From NCBI GenBank assembly GCA_020722725.1, contig DYKG01000012.1, positions 1-64,000 of the forward strand: a DNA stretch of 64,000 bases. Direction: 5' to 3'. The stretch's first letter is position 1. Each line of letters opens with the position of its first letter. The notes under the pieces are model-generated. The model searched no databases. It had not been told where the DNA came from and saw only the letters and a program-made list of their open reading frames with translations. The position numbers and the translations under genes were made by a program. The stretch is from Candidatus Methylomirabilis sp. (GTDB lineage Bacteria; Muiribacteriota; Ozemobacteria; Ozemobacterales; Ozemobacteraceae). Below, piece after piece: positions 42,637 through 51,051 of this stretch.

Positions 42637-45135
42637 TTGACGAAGCAAAGTAGTGTCTGGCTTGATGAGTTGAGAAAAGAGCGGTTGCAAAGTTCTTCGA
42701 GAAATCCTGGGGTTGCCGCTCTGATGTCGTTTTTCGTCATGGGTCTTGGTCAGATTTACGCAGGTCATATTGACCGCGGCATCATGCTTCTTGCCATTCA
42801 TCTGTCAGGAATTTTTTCTAGTTTCAGCCTTTACAACAAGGGGCTGATTTACGACCTGATCAGTCCGATGATGAGTACCGGCGCCATGGTAGCTTTCACC
42901 TACTGCTTCTGCGTGGTCTTCATTCTGCTGTGGATTTATAATATCAAAGATGCATATTACCTCTCATTATTCAGTAGTTTCCGCGACTGGTTCGAGGTTG
43001 AAAGGGTTCTGCTGCCCATTCTTAAAGTTCAGCCTGATAATCTGCTGAGCGCACCTGAACATCCGGTTTCCAGCCTGATCGATGGAAGCGTCGAAACAGG
43101 CCCTCTGCCGAATGCTTCGGTTGCAGAGGCTCATGATACCGAATTTGTCGAAGTTAAAGCTGAGACGGTGGTTACGGAAACGCATGAAGAACCGGTTGGA
43201 TCAAGATCGCAGGAATACGAAGAAGAGGTCTCAACTGGCGCTGATGTTTTTTATGCCGATGTTGATGCGGTTTCCTTTGGCGGCCAGTCATGGAAGCTTT
43301 ACACCGGCCTTATTCTGATTTTCATTCTGGTCGGTTTATGGTTCAACAAAAAGTCCGATGACGAGCGCTCTCCGGTGCCGGAAGCCGAAACTCTGTTTGC
43401 CATGGCTGCCGATCTGCCCGATCCGGCAGCGGTAAAACAGATTATTGATCAACCAGATCTGGCGCTCGAAGCCCGGCAAAAAGCTGCCCAGACAATAACC
43501 ACTACTTTTGTGGCTTCAGAAACGGTTATTGCGCCCGAGCCTCCTGTCGCGGCAGAACCGGTTTCCATCCCTTTTCAGAAGGGAATCGAGCTGATGGGTG
43601 TGCAGGAATTTGCTCAGGCCTGTGCCGAATTTGAAAAGGATCTTGTTGTTGCCAAACCGGATAAGGATACCTGGATTCTGATTTTGAATGCTTTCTATCG
43701 TTCAGAAAACAAGCTGGCCTACGAACTCAAACTGCGCAAATACCTCGAAAGCTTTTCCCAGGATTCAGCAGCGTGGTTCAATCTGGGCAAAACTCTTTAT
43801 GATCGCCAGGCTTTTGCTGAGGCGGCCCAGGCAATCATACAGGGCTTAAAATATGACCCCGATAACGTCAGGGGCAATTTTTTGCTCGGGTCGATTTATT
43901 TTGATCTCAAACTCTATGCCGATGCCGCCGCAAGCCTGAAAAAAGCTGTGGCTTTCGAACCACTGAATACCGAATTTGTGTTCGAGCTTGCCCAATGCCT
44001 TGATTTTTCCGGCGAGAAAAACGATGCCGCCAGATACTACCAGCGGGTTTTAAGTATTGATCCCTCGCATTCTGAAGCAGAAAAGGCATTGAAGAGAATT
44101 AATCTTGTGGTGGCGCAAGTTCAGAATTCTGAGCCTTTTGTTAATCCAGCGATTGCTGAAGACGAAAGCGCTGTTGTGGTTATTCAGGGAAAACAGACCG
44201 CGAAAGTTATTGCCAGATCTGAATCTACAAGCGGCGAGGTTCTTTATGATGATAAAAATTTGTCTGAAGCTGGTGATAGCGCAGGTGAACCATCTGTTGA
44301 TCAGCCTGCCCAGGAAAAGGCTTCAGAACTGAGCCATCAACCAGCTGGAAAAGTGCTCTTCGAGGCGTCGCCAGAAGCTTTGCCAGCACCTGAGAAAGAG
44401 CTTGAAGACGTTATCATGGCGGCAGAAAGCGATAAAACTCAGAACGTTAGTGAAAAAACGGTTAATCAAAAAGAACCGCCCGTTAAGCCGGAAAATCGGG
44501 TGGTACAGGCCCCAATAATTGCTTCAGCATCCAAAAAACTTGAAATAGACGCTTTGGTTTATGGTGCTGCTGTTGAAAAGACAAAAAAAGAAACCGAGCC
44601 TGCTGTTCAGGATTGGGATGATAATCTGGCTGACGCAGTAGCAATTGAAAATGTGGGGTTTGAGCAGGCTGCCGAGGCTATTAGAAAAAGTGCTTTCAAC
44701 GAATATTCCCGGGGAAACTGGGAAAGATCTCTGCCCCTGTATCTTGAATATCTCAAGAAAAAACCAGATCCCAGGGCATACGATATTGTAAGTATAATTT
44801 TTGAAAAACTGAACATGCCTCAAGACGCCTTTGAAGCAAGTGAACATGCTTACAACATGGGTTTTAAAGATCATTCAACCCTGATCAGGCTTGGTCGTCT
44901 TGCTGAAGAAACCGGGCACTTCAAGGATGGTGAAAAGTATTTAAAAATGGCGCTTGAAAAAAGTCCACATCGCGTTGATATTCGTATCCGTTATGCAAGA
45001 TGTCTGGCAAAAACGGGGCGGCAGGATAAGGCAATTGCTGAGCTGGAAAGTCTGGCAAAAGCAAACTCGTCTTCATACTCTGTTAAAACCAGAATAGAAA
45101 CTGAATTGAAACAGATACAATCCAGAGGCTATTGA
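42637..45135 (+). CDS. Membrane-anchored TPR protein
   Basis: 832 residues from TTG 42637, nine bases after GGAG. The N-terminal 110 residues hold two or three membrane helices of a TM2-like type (AALMSFFVMGLGQIYAGHIDRGIMLLAIHL and GAMVAFTYCFCVVFILLWIYNIKDAYY). Another helix (LYTGLILIFILVGLWF) lies near 230. The rest has TPR units (AWFNLGKTLYDRQAFAEAAQAIIQGLKYDPD) and a long acidic Ala/Glu/Pro-rich segment, then more TPRs. Probable scaffold. Confidence 0.75.
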   Translation: MTKQSSVWLDELRKERLQSSSRNPGVAALMSFFVMGLGQIYAGHIDRGIMLLAIHLSGIFSSFSLYNKGLIYDLISPMMSTGAMVAFTYCFCVVFILLWIYNIKDAYYLSLFSSFRDWFEVERVLLPILKVQPDNLLSAPEHPVSSLIDGSVETGPLPNASVAEAHDTEFVEVKAETVVTETHEEPVGSRSQEYEEEVSTGADVFYADVDAVSFGGQSWKLYTGLILIFILVGLWFNKKSDDERSPVPEAETLFAMAADLPDPAAVKQIIDQPDLALEARQKAAQTITTTFVASETVIAPEPPVAAEPVSIPFQKGIELMGVQEFAQACAEFEKDLVVAKPDKDTWILILNAFYRSENKLAYELKLRKYLESFSQDSAAWFNLGKTLYDRQAFAEAAQAIIQGLKYDPDNVRGNFLLGSIYFDLKLYADAAASLKKAVAFEPLNTEFVFELAQCLDFSGEKNDAARYYQRVLSIDPSHSEAEKALKRINLVVAQVQNSEPFVNPAIAEDESAVVVIQGKQTAKVIARSESTSGEVLYDDKNLSEAGDSAGEPSVDQPAQEKASELSHQPAGKVLFEASPEALPAPEKELEDVIMAAESDKTQNVSEKTVNQKEPPVKPENRVVQAPIIASASKKLEIDALVYGAAVEKTKKETEPAVQDWDDNLADAVAIENVGFEQAAEAIRKSAFNEYSRGNWERSLPLYLEYLKKKPDPRAYDIVSIIFEKLNMPQDAFEASEHAYNMGFKDHSTLIRLGRLAEETGHFKDGEKYLKMALEKSPHRVDIRIRYARCLAKTGRQDKAIAELESLAKANSSSYSVKTRIETELKQIQSRGY

Positions 45136-45136
45136 A

Positions 45137-46138
45137 ATGCCCGGCTCACTAATAGATGCCCTTGCCCATGAAGTGGAGCAATTTCAGAATTCTCTGCTTA
45201 AAGTTAAAGAAACATTTAAAAATTCCATCCAGGCTGTTGACAGTAAAAAGATAATTGCCGGACGACTTGATGACCTTGAAAATATCATTCTGGCTGCTTC
45301 ATCGACAATGCCCGCGCATATTAAAGCAAAAGCCATTAAAGCCTTTGGAGAGCTAAGAAAATCGGTCGATACCGATTCTTCGGTTGACGAATCTGAACTG
45401 GTTCAGCTTTACTCGCGGCTTAAATCTCAGTCCGATATGATCAACAAAAGAGTGTCTGCAATTCTCCAGGCTTATAATTCTTCAGAAAATACCGCCAATG
45501 GTATTATCCTGGCTCAGGAAGAAGAGCGTCGCCGAATTTCACGAGAAATTCATGACGGTCCTGCGCAGTCTCTGGCAAGCTTGACGATGAAAATCGATTA
45601 TTGCCTCGAACAGCCAGGTGTAAACGATAACCTTGCGAGCGAGCTGCGAGAACTGAAGGATTCTGTTGTCAGAAGTCTGAAGGATATCAGGCGCTTCATT
45701 TTTGACCTGAGACCGATGGCTCTCGATGATCTGGGTCTGGTTCCGACCCTGGAACAGTTTATTGCCGGATTCAAAAAGCGTACCGGAGTTCCGGTATATG
45801 TAAATGTCGAAGGCGAAAGATCGCCGATGAATGCCGAAGTTGAACTGGCAGTTTTCCGGGTAATCCAGGAAGCTTGCAATAATGCAATTAAACATGCAGC
45901 TCCTGCATCAGTTCAAATTTTTGTGAAATTTGACGAAGAGAAGAACCGTCTCGCAGTAGTGGTTAAAGATGACGGGCACGGGTTTGATGTCAGCAGCGTG
46001 AAGAAAAACTATGGATTGCTGAAAAAGCTGGGTCTGAAAAGCATGGAAGAGCGGGTTCGCCTCGCTGCCGGTGAGTTTGAAATTGTTTCTGACCAGGGTG
46101 GTGGCACCATAGTTTCTTTTTGGGTTCCCATGGAGTGA
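45137..46138 (+). CDS. Soluble sensor histidine kinase, HisKA_3 type (DegS/NarX-like)
   Basis: 333 residues, no membrane segment. An N-terminal helical, partly coiled-coil region runs to about 125; the phosphoacceptor box EEERRRISREIHDGPAQSLASL has the HDGPAQ motif of the NarX/DegS class; then the DLRPMALDDLGLVPTL motif and an ATPase domain (VIQEACNNAIKHA, VVKDDGHGFD, GLKSMEERVRLAAGE). This class normally signals to NarL-type regulators, but none is adjacent; the only response regulator nearby is NtrC-type. Begins two bases after the TPR gene. Confidence 0.88.
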   Translation: MPGSLIDALAHEVEQFQNSLLKVKETFKNSIQAVDSKKIIAGRLDDLENIILAASSTMPAHIKAKAIKAFGELRKSVDTDSSVDESELVQLYSRLKSQSDMINKRVSAILQAYNSSENTANGIILAQEEERRRISREIHDGPAQSLASLTMKIDYCLEQPGVNDNLASELRELKDSVVRSLKDIRRFIFDLRPMALDDLGLVPTLEQFIAGFKKRTGVPVYVNVEGERSPMNAEVELAVFRVIQEACNNAIKHAAPASVQIFVKFDEEKNRLAVVVKDDGHGFDVSSVKKNYGLLKKLGLKSMEERVRLAAGEFEIVSDQGGGTIVSFWVPME

Positions 46139-46140
46139 AG

Positions 46141-48378
46141 ATGGCCAGGGGAAACATTCAGGCAAGACTGGTTTTTCTTTTTTTCGCCCTGATCCTTTTA
46201 ACCAATGGAATTTTTGCCCTGGTGGCAGTTTCCCGCGAAAAAATCATGCTCGACGCCGATCTGCTTGAAGATGGAATTTTTCTTGGCAATTCAATGGTTT
46301 TGCCGGCCATGGATTTTCTGTTGTCCGGGGATGATAAAAATTTTAAAAATATTTTTGAAAATCGCCGCAGATTGCTTGCCGAATTTAAAATTACGGTTTA
46401 CGATACCAACTGGTGGCAAAAGCTGGGCGATGAAGCTCGCATTCCCAGAGATGGTTTTCCGGTCATTGAGGGCGATGAAAAAATTTACCATAAGACGGGT
46501 ACCGGAAGTATCGCAAAAGAGATTTTTTTCCCGGTTCGCATAGATGGAAAGGTTATTGGGGCGATCGGCATCGGAATCCCTATTGTAGATATTGTTGAAT
46601 CCAACGCGGCTGTGTCAGATTTTCTTCTTATTCTCATCATCAATCTTTTTATCGGAGTCGTGGCTGCAATTATTGTGGCTCGTTCTATTCTTCAGCCTTT
46701 AAGCGGTCTAATGGAAGGAATTGATGCTTTTGCCAATGGCAACTATGCCTTGCGCGTTGAAACCACCGGACAGGGTGAGCTTAGAACCTTGTGTGAAACT
46801 TTTAACCGTATGGCTGGTACAGTTCAGGAGAATGTAAAAGAGAGCCTGCTGCGCAATCGTATGCTCGACGAAAAACTGCAGGAGCTATGGGAAATTTACG
46901 AAATAACCCGAAATATGAGTTTTAGCCTTGATCTTAAGACGATTCTCGAACGCCTGGTTGAAAAGGCGGCTACCTTGTCATTCAGCTCAAATTCACAGAT
47001 AATTCTGCAAAATCGCTCTTCAGGTAGACTTGAGGCTATTCTTAGTGGCCATCAGATTCCTGATGTGAAAGCCGAAGAATATGAAAATGCTTTGAACAGT
47101 TGCTTTCTTGAGGGGCACCTGATTGAGCGAAATTCAAATGAATATTCGATTATTTTTGTTCCATTGCTTTCGTCGCTCCGGGTGCAGGGAGTCTTGTTTC
47201 TGGCAAAACGTGATCTTGCCGGATATTCTGAAGGAACCCGCCGATTTCTTCAGACTATTGCACCGGTTGCGGCTTCGATGATTGAGAATGCCCGTCTTTA
47301 TGAAGAGATTTCCGAATGGAACAATAATCTCAAGAACATAATGGCCAGCGTCAATGCCGGCCTGGGTGCTTTTGACCAGAAAGGCCGCATGATTACATTT
47401 AATGAAAAATTCGTCAGGTTCTTCTTTGACGATTATTCCCCGGAAATTCTCGACACAATTCAGGAATATTGCCATAGTCTGCATGACCGGGTTTTCGCCG
47501 GGCAACTCGAAAAGGCATTGACCGAATTTTTGAAACCCCATTCAGAAGATAGCATTCTCGAACACCGAATTCGTTATAAAACCCAGTGGCATGGCAACGA
47601 TCTGGTCAGAGATTTTGAAGTAAGGCTCATGCCGCTTGTTGAAGAACAGCAGTTTCGTGGTGGTGTCATCGTTTTTGATGACATTTCAGAGCAGAAAAAG
47701 TTTGAAAAGCAGATGGTGGAGTCGGAAAAATGGGCGGTTCTAGGCAAACTTGCCGCATCGGTGGCACATGAAATCAGAAATCCGCTGGTGGCGATCAGAA
47801 GTCTTGTAGAAATCATCGGCGACAACGTGTCGGGTGATTTGAAAGAGCATGTAAGCGTCATTCTTGGCGAAGTTTTTCGCTTGAATCGTGTGGTAACCGA
47901 ACTTCTCAGTCTTGTTCGTCCCGAAACTGCGCAGATGCAGTTTGCTTCGATCAAGCAGGTGATTGGTGAGATGCTTTTGCTGGTGCGACATGAGGCAGCA
48001 AGAAACAACATCATCATTAAAACCGATATTCCAGAAGAATCGATAAGAATTCTTCTGGACACTGAAAAAATCAAGCAGGCTTTTTTAAACATAATTTTGA
48101 ATGCGATTCAAGCGGTTGGCAACGGCGGCGAAATTGAAATTTCGTTAAAAAAGTCCGCCGAGCATGTCAGAGTTGGCTTCAGAAACAATGGGCCAGTGAT
48201 TCAGGCTGATCTGATATCGAAAATTTTTGAACCCTTTTTTACAACTAAACCGACGGGAACCGGCCTCGGTCTGGCTATCACCAGAAAAATTGTTGAACTG
48301 CACAGTGGTCAGATTGAAATTCATTCTGATTCTGATTACACTGAATTTACCTTTGTGCTGCCATTGGAGATTAAGTGA
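46141..48378 (+). CDS. Membrane sensor histidine kinase (HAMP-GAF-PAS-HisKA)
   Basis: 745 residues. Helix 1 (ARLVFLFFALILLTNGIFALVAV), an extracytoplasmic sensor domain to about 155, helix 2 (FLLILIINLFIGVVAAIIV), HAMP, GAF (LDLKTILERLVEKAATLS), PAS (SVNAGLGAFDQKGRMITFNEKF), HisKA with KLAASVAHEIRNPLVAIRS, and an HATPase ending TKPTGTGLGLAITRKIVE. GGAG lies five bases before the ATG. Its stop shares a base with the NtrC-type gene start, so the two are a cognate pair. Confidence 0.93.
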   Translation: MARGNIQARLVFLFFALILLTNGIFALVAVSREKIMLDADLLEDGIFLGNSMVLPAMDFLLSGDDKNFKNIFENRRRLLAEFKITVYDTNWWQKLGDEARIPRDGFPVIEGDEKIYHKTGTGSIAKEIFFPVRIDGKVIGAIGIGIPIVDIVESNAAVSDFLLILIINLFIGVVAAIIVARSILQPLSGLMEGIDAFANGNYALRVETTGQGELRTLCETFNRMAGTVQENVKESLLRNRMLDEKLQELWEIYEITRNMSFSLDLKTILERLVEKAATLSFSSNSQIILQNRSSGRLEAILSGHQIPDVKAEEYENALNSCFLEGHLIERNSNEYSIIFVPLLSSLRVQGVLFLAKRDLAGYSEGTRRFLQTIAPVAASMIENARLYEEISEWNNNLKNIMASVNAGLGAFDQKGRMITFNEKFVRFFFDDYSPEILDTIQEYCHSLHDRVFAGQLEKALTEFLKPHSEDSILEHRIRYKTQWHGNDLVRDFEVRLMPLVEEQQFRGGVIVFDDISEQKKFEKQMVESEKWAVLGKLAASVAHEIRNPLVAIRSLVEIIGDNVSGDLKEHVSVILGEVFRLNRVVTELLSLVRPETAQMQFASIKQVIGEMLLLVRHEAARNNIIIKTDIPEESIRILLDTEKIKQAFLNIILNAIQAVGNGGEIEISLKKSAEHVRVGFRNNGPVIQADLISKIFEPFFTTKPTGTGLGLAITRKIVELHSGQIEIHSDSDYTEFTFVLPLEIK

Positions 48379-49781
48379 TGGGCAAATCAGCCTCGAGAAA
48401 ATACGTGCCATCTGTTCTGCTGGTCGATGATGAAGCTTCAGTTCTTTACACTCTTGAGGCTGTTCTAAAGCCTGAAGGTTACCAGATTGCCAAGGCATCA
48501 TGCGCCGAAAACGCCTATGAATTATTCAAAAGCGACCCCTTCGATCTGGTGATTACCGACTTGACCATGCCTGGTGATTCCGGACTGGTCTTGCTCGAAA
48601 ACGTTTTAAAGATAAGGCCTGATTCAATGGTTATTCTTATTACCGCTTATGGCTCAGAGTCTATAGCGGTCGATGCCATGAAGAAGGGGGCTTATGATTA
48701 CCTGCCCAAGCCTTTTGCCAACGATGAGCTGAAAATTACCGTTCGTCGCGCCCTTGAAAAGCTTTCGCTCCGCCAGGAAAACCAGCTTTTGAAAGAACGC
48801 CTGAATGAGAGAGCCGGGCTCGCTTCAATTGTTGGAGCATCAGAGGGTATGCAGAGCGTTTATGACCTCATTACCCGGGTAGGGCCGGCTGATGTGACCG
48901 TGTTGATTACCGGAGAGTCGGGAACCGGCAAAGAACTGGTGGCAAACGCCATTCACAGTCTCAGCCCACGCAAGAACAGCCCCTTTATTCGGGTAAATTG
49001 CGCTGCATTGCCTGAAAACCTTATTGAGAGCGAACTTTTTGGCTACGAAAAAGGTGCATTTACCGGCGCGATAAACCGAAAGCTTGGAAAATTTGAAATC
49101 GCCCATCAGGGAACAATTTTTCTCGATGAGATTGGTGAAATGTCGCCCGCAACTCAGACCAAGGTTTTGCGAATTCTTCAGGAAAGAGAATTTGAAAGAC
49201 TGGGAGGCAATCACACCATTTCCGTTGATGCAAGGGTCATTGCGGCAACCAACCGTGATCTACAGGCAGAAATAGCTAATGGTAAATTTCGCGAAGATCT
49301 TTTTTATCGGTTGAATGTAATTAACATTCATTTGCCTCCGCTTAGAGAAAGACTTTCTGATATACCCCTGCTTCTGGAAGCTTTTGCCCGGAAATTTTGC
49401 GAAAAGTTTTCGAAAAAATACGAAAAGTTTTCTGATGATTTTATGGGGCGTCTGATGCAGTATTCATGGCCCGGTAACGTCAGAGAACTGCAAAACCTCA
49501 TTGAACGTGTCATCATTCTCGAAGACGAAAGCCTTTTTCAGAATTCTTCCAATCGGTTTAACATGCGATCGAAGCTCGAGAATGAACAGTTCATCGAAGA
49601 GGGGCTTTTATCCATGCATTATAAAGACGCTAAAGAAGTTTTGTTAAAGACATTTGAAAAGAAATACTTCGAAGGCTTGCTTGACAAGGCTGCGGGGAAT
49701 ATGTCAGAAGCAGCCAGAATAGCCGGAATGCACAGAAAAAACCTTTATTTGAAACTTAAAGAGCTGGAAATCAAGGAGTGA
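48378..49781 (+). CDS. NtrC-type response regulator
   Basis: 467 residues: receiver domain (VLLVDDEASV, phosphoacceptor Asp in LVITDLTMPG, Lys in YLPKPF), sigma-54 AAA+ domain ([22 protein letters not shown]) and a Fis-type helix-turn-helix (NMSEAARIAGMHRKNLYLKL). It should activate sigma-54 promoters when phosphorylated by the kinase encoded just upstream. Target genes are unknown; I saw no TGGC-N7-TGC-like site I would trust. Confidence 0.95.
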   Translation: MGKSASRKYVPSVLLVDDEASVLYTLEAVLKPEGYQIAKASCAENAYELFKSDPFDLVITDLTMPGDSGLVLLENVLKIRPDSMVILITAYGSESIAVDAMKKGAYDYLPKPFANDELKITVRRALEKLSLRQENQLLKERLNERAGLASIVGASEGMQSVYDLITRVGPADVTVLITGESGTGKELVANAIHSLSPRKNSPFIRVNCAALPENLIESELFGYEKGAFTGAINRKLGKFEIAHQGTIFLDEIGEMSPATQTKVLRILQEREFERLGGNHTISVDARVIAATNRDLQAEIANGKFREDLFYRLNVINIHLPPLRERLSDIPLLLEAFARKFCEKFSKKYEKFSDDFMGRLMQYSWPGNVRELQNLIERVIILEDESLFQNSSNRFNMRSKLENEQFIEEGLLSMHYKDAKEVLLKTFEKKYFEGLLDKAAGNMSEAARIAGMHRKNLYLKLKELEIKE

Positions 49782-51051
49782 TAGCCGGCCTTTGGCTACT
49801 GATATTGCGAGGTCTGGTGGTTTTTAATAAAAAGCTGCAGCTGGTGCCGATTCCGGGCTTTGATTCTATCGCCAGAGATGTGCCATGACCCGCAAGAATT
49901 TTTTCACATATTGCAAGACCAAGGCCAAGCCCCCCGCGGGGTCGAGTATCAGATTTATCGGCCTGATAAAATGGTCGTTTGATCATGTCGATTTTGTCTT
50001 CAGGGATCCCGCAGCCCTGGTCACTTATTGAAACCTTTACCTGATCTGAAGAAGCCAGTTCTGCTTTAATTAATACAATGGTTCCAGGCTCAGAAAATTT
50101 TATGGCATTATCGATCAGATTAATCAGAACACGATTGATCAACTCTGCATCAACCAGAACCCAGGGCAGTTCGCCTGAGCAATCGGCAGTTACTTCCACC
50201 TGGCTTTTATCGGCAATTGGTTTCATCGAATCTACCGTATCGCTGATCATTGAATTGATTCGTTGCCCAACCAGATCAAACTTCAGTTTCCCTGCTTCCA
50301 TGCGAGCAAAATTCAGAATTGAAGAAATCATTGAATTAAGGTGACTGGTGTTCTTTAATGATATGCGCAAAGCCTTTCGCTGACCTTCGGTTAAGGGTCC
50401 AAATTTCTCGCTTTCCATCAAATCCATATAGCCTTTAATTGAAACCAGAGGTGTTTTTAATTCATGGCTCAGGGTTGCAAGAAATTCTGATTTGAGCTGA
50501 TCTATTTCTTCAAGCTTTTTAAGGTCACTGTCTTTCTGCTTTAGAGATTTGACCATATCGTCCATCAATATTTCAGCATTTCCAGGAAATGTCATCGCCA
50601 GCCAGATTAAATTCTTTTCTTTTTCCTTAAAGGATCTGATCAGCGCAAAAAAGTCTATCTCTTCAGTCGGTGAGTCAGATTGCGATGCTTTGATGCCCAA
50701 TACAATCGGCTTCTCAAGCAAATGTTTTTTTGAAGCAATTTTTTCAAGCGTTTGATATAAAATATCATTTCTGGCAAAAGGATATTTGCTTAGAAAATTG
50801 TTTCCATTCAAATTTAATGGCGAAATTTTGAATAATTCAGCGAAACGGTTGTTGCAGAAAAGAATATTCATTTCCTGGTCTAAAACTGCTGCACTCAACT
50901 CCGAAGCTATGAGCATGCCATACAATTGCTGCTGCGAAGATTCTTCCTGTTTGCCGCTGCTTTGGCCTTTATTTGTGCGACTGGCGAGATAAGAAATAAG
51001 AACGATTGCCGCAAGCAGAAGTGATGGAATTAAGATATGGTCAAGGCTCAT
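49771..51051 (-). CDS. Sensor histidine kinase with one membrane helix
   Basis: 426 residues starting MSLDHILIPSLLLAAIVLISYL, which is its only membrane helix. A PAS-like region (SAAVLDQEMNILFCNNRFAELF) precedes HisKA (FLATLSHELKTPLVSIKGYMDLME) and an HATPase ending GLGLGLAICEKIL. No response regulator follows. Its 3' end overlaps the NtrC-type gene by 11 bases on the other strand, and its start overlaps the upstream O-antigen ligase-like gene by 11 bases. Confidence 0.88.
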   Translation of the reverse strand: MSLDHILIPSLLLAAIVLISYLASRTNKGQSSGKQEESSQQQLYGMLIASELSAAVLDQEMNILFCNNRFAELFKISPLNLNGNNFLSKYPFARNDILYQTLEKIASKKHLLEKPIVLGIKASQSDSPTEEIDFFALIRSFKEKEKNLIWLAMTFPGNAEILMDDMVKSLKQKDSDLKKLEEIDQLKSEFLATLSHELKTPLVSIKGYMDLMESEKFGPLTEGQRKALRISLKNTSHLNSMISSILNFARMEAGKLKFDLVGQRINSMISDTVDSMKPIADKSQVEVTADCSGELPWVLVDAELINRVLINLIDNAIKFSEPGTIVLIKAELASSDQVKVSISDQGCGIPEDKIDMIKRPFYQADKSDTRPRGGLGLGLAICEKILAGHGTSLAIESKPGIGTSCSFLLKTTRPRNISSQRPAITP

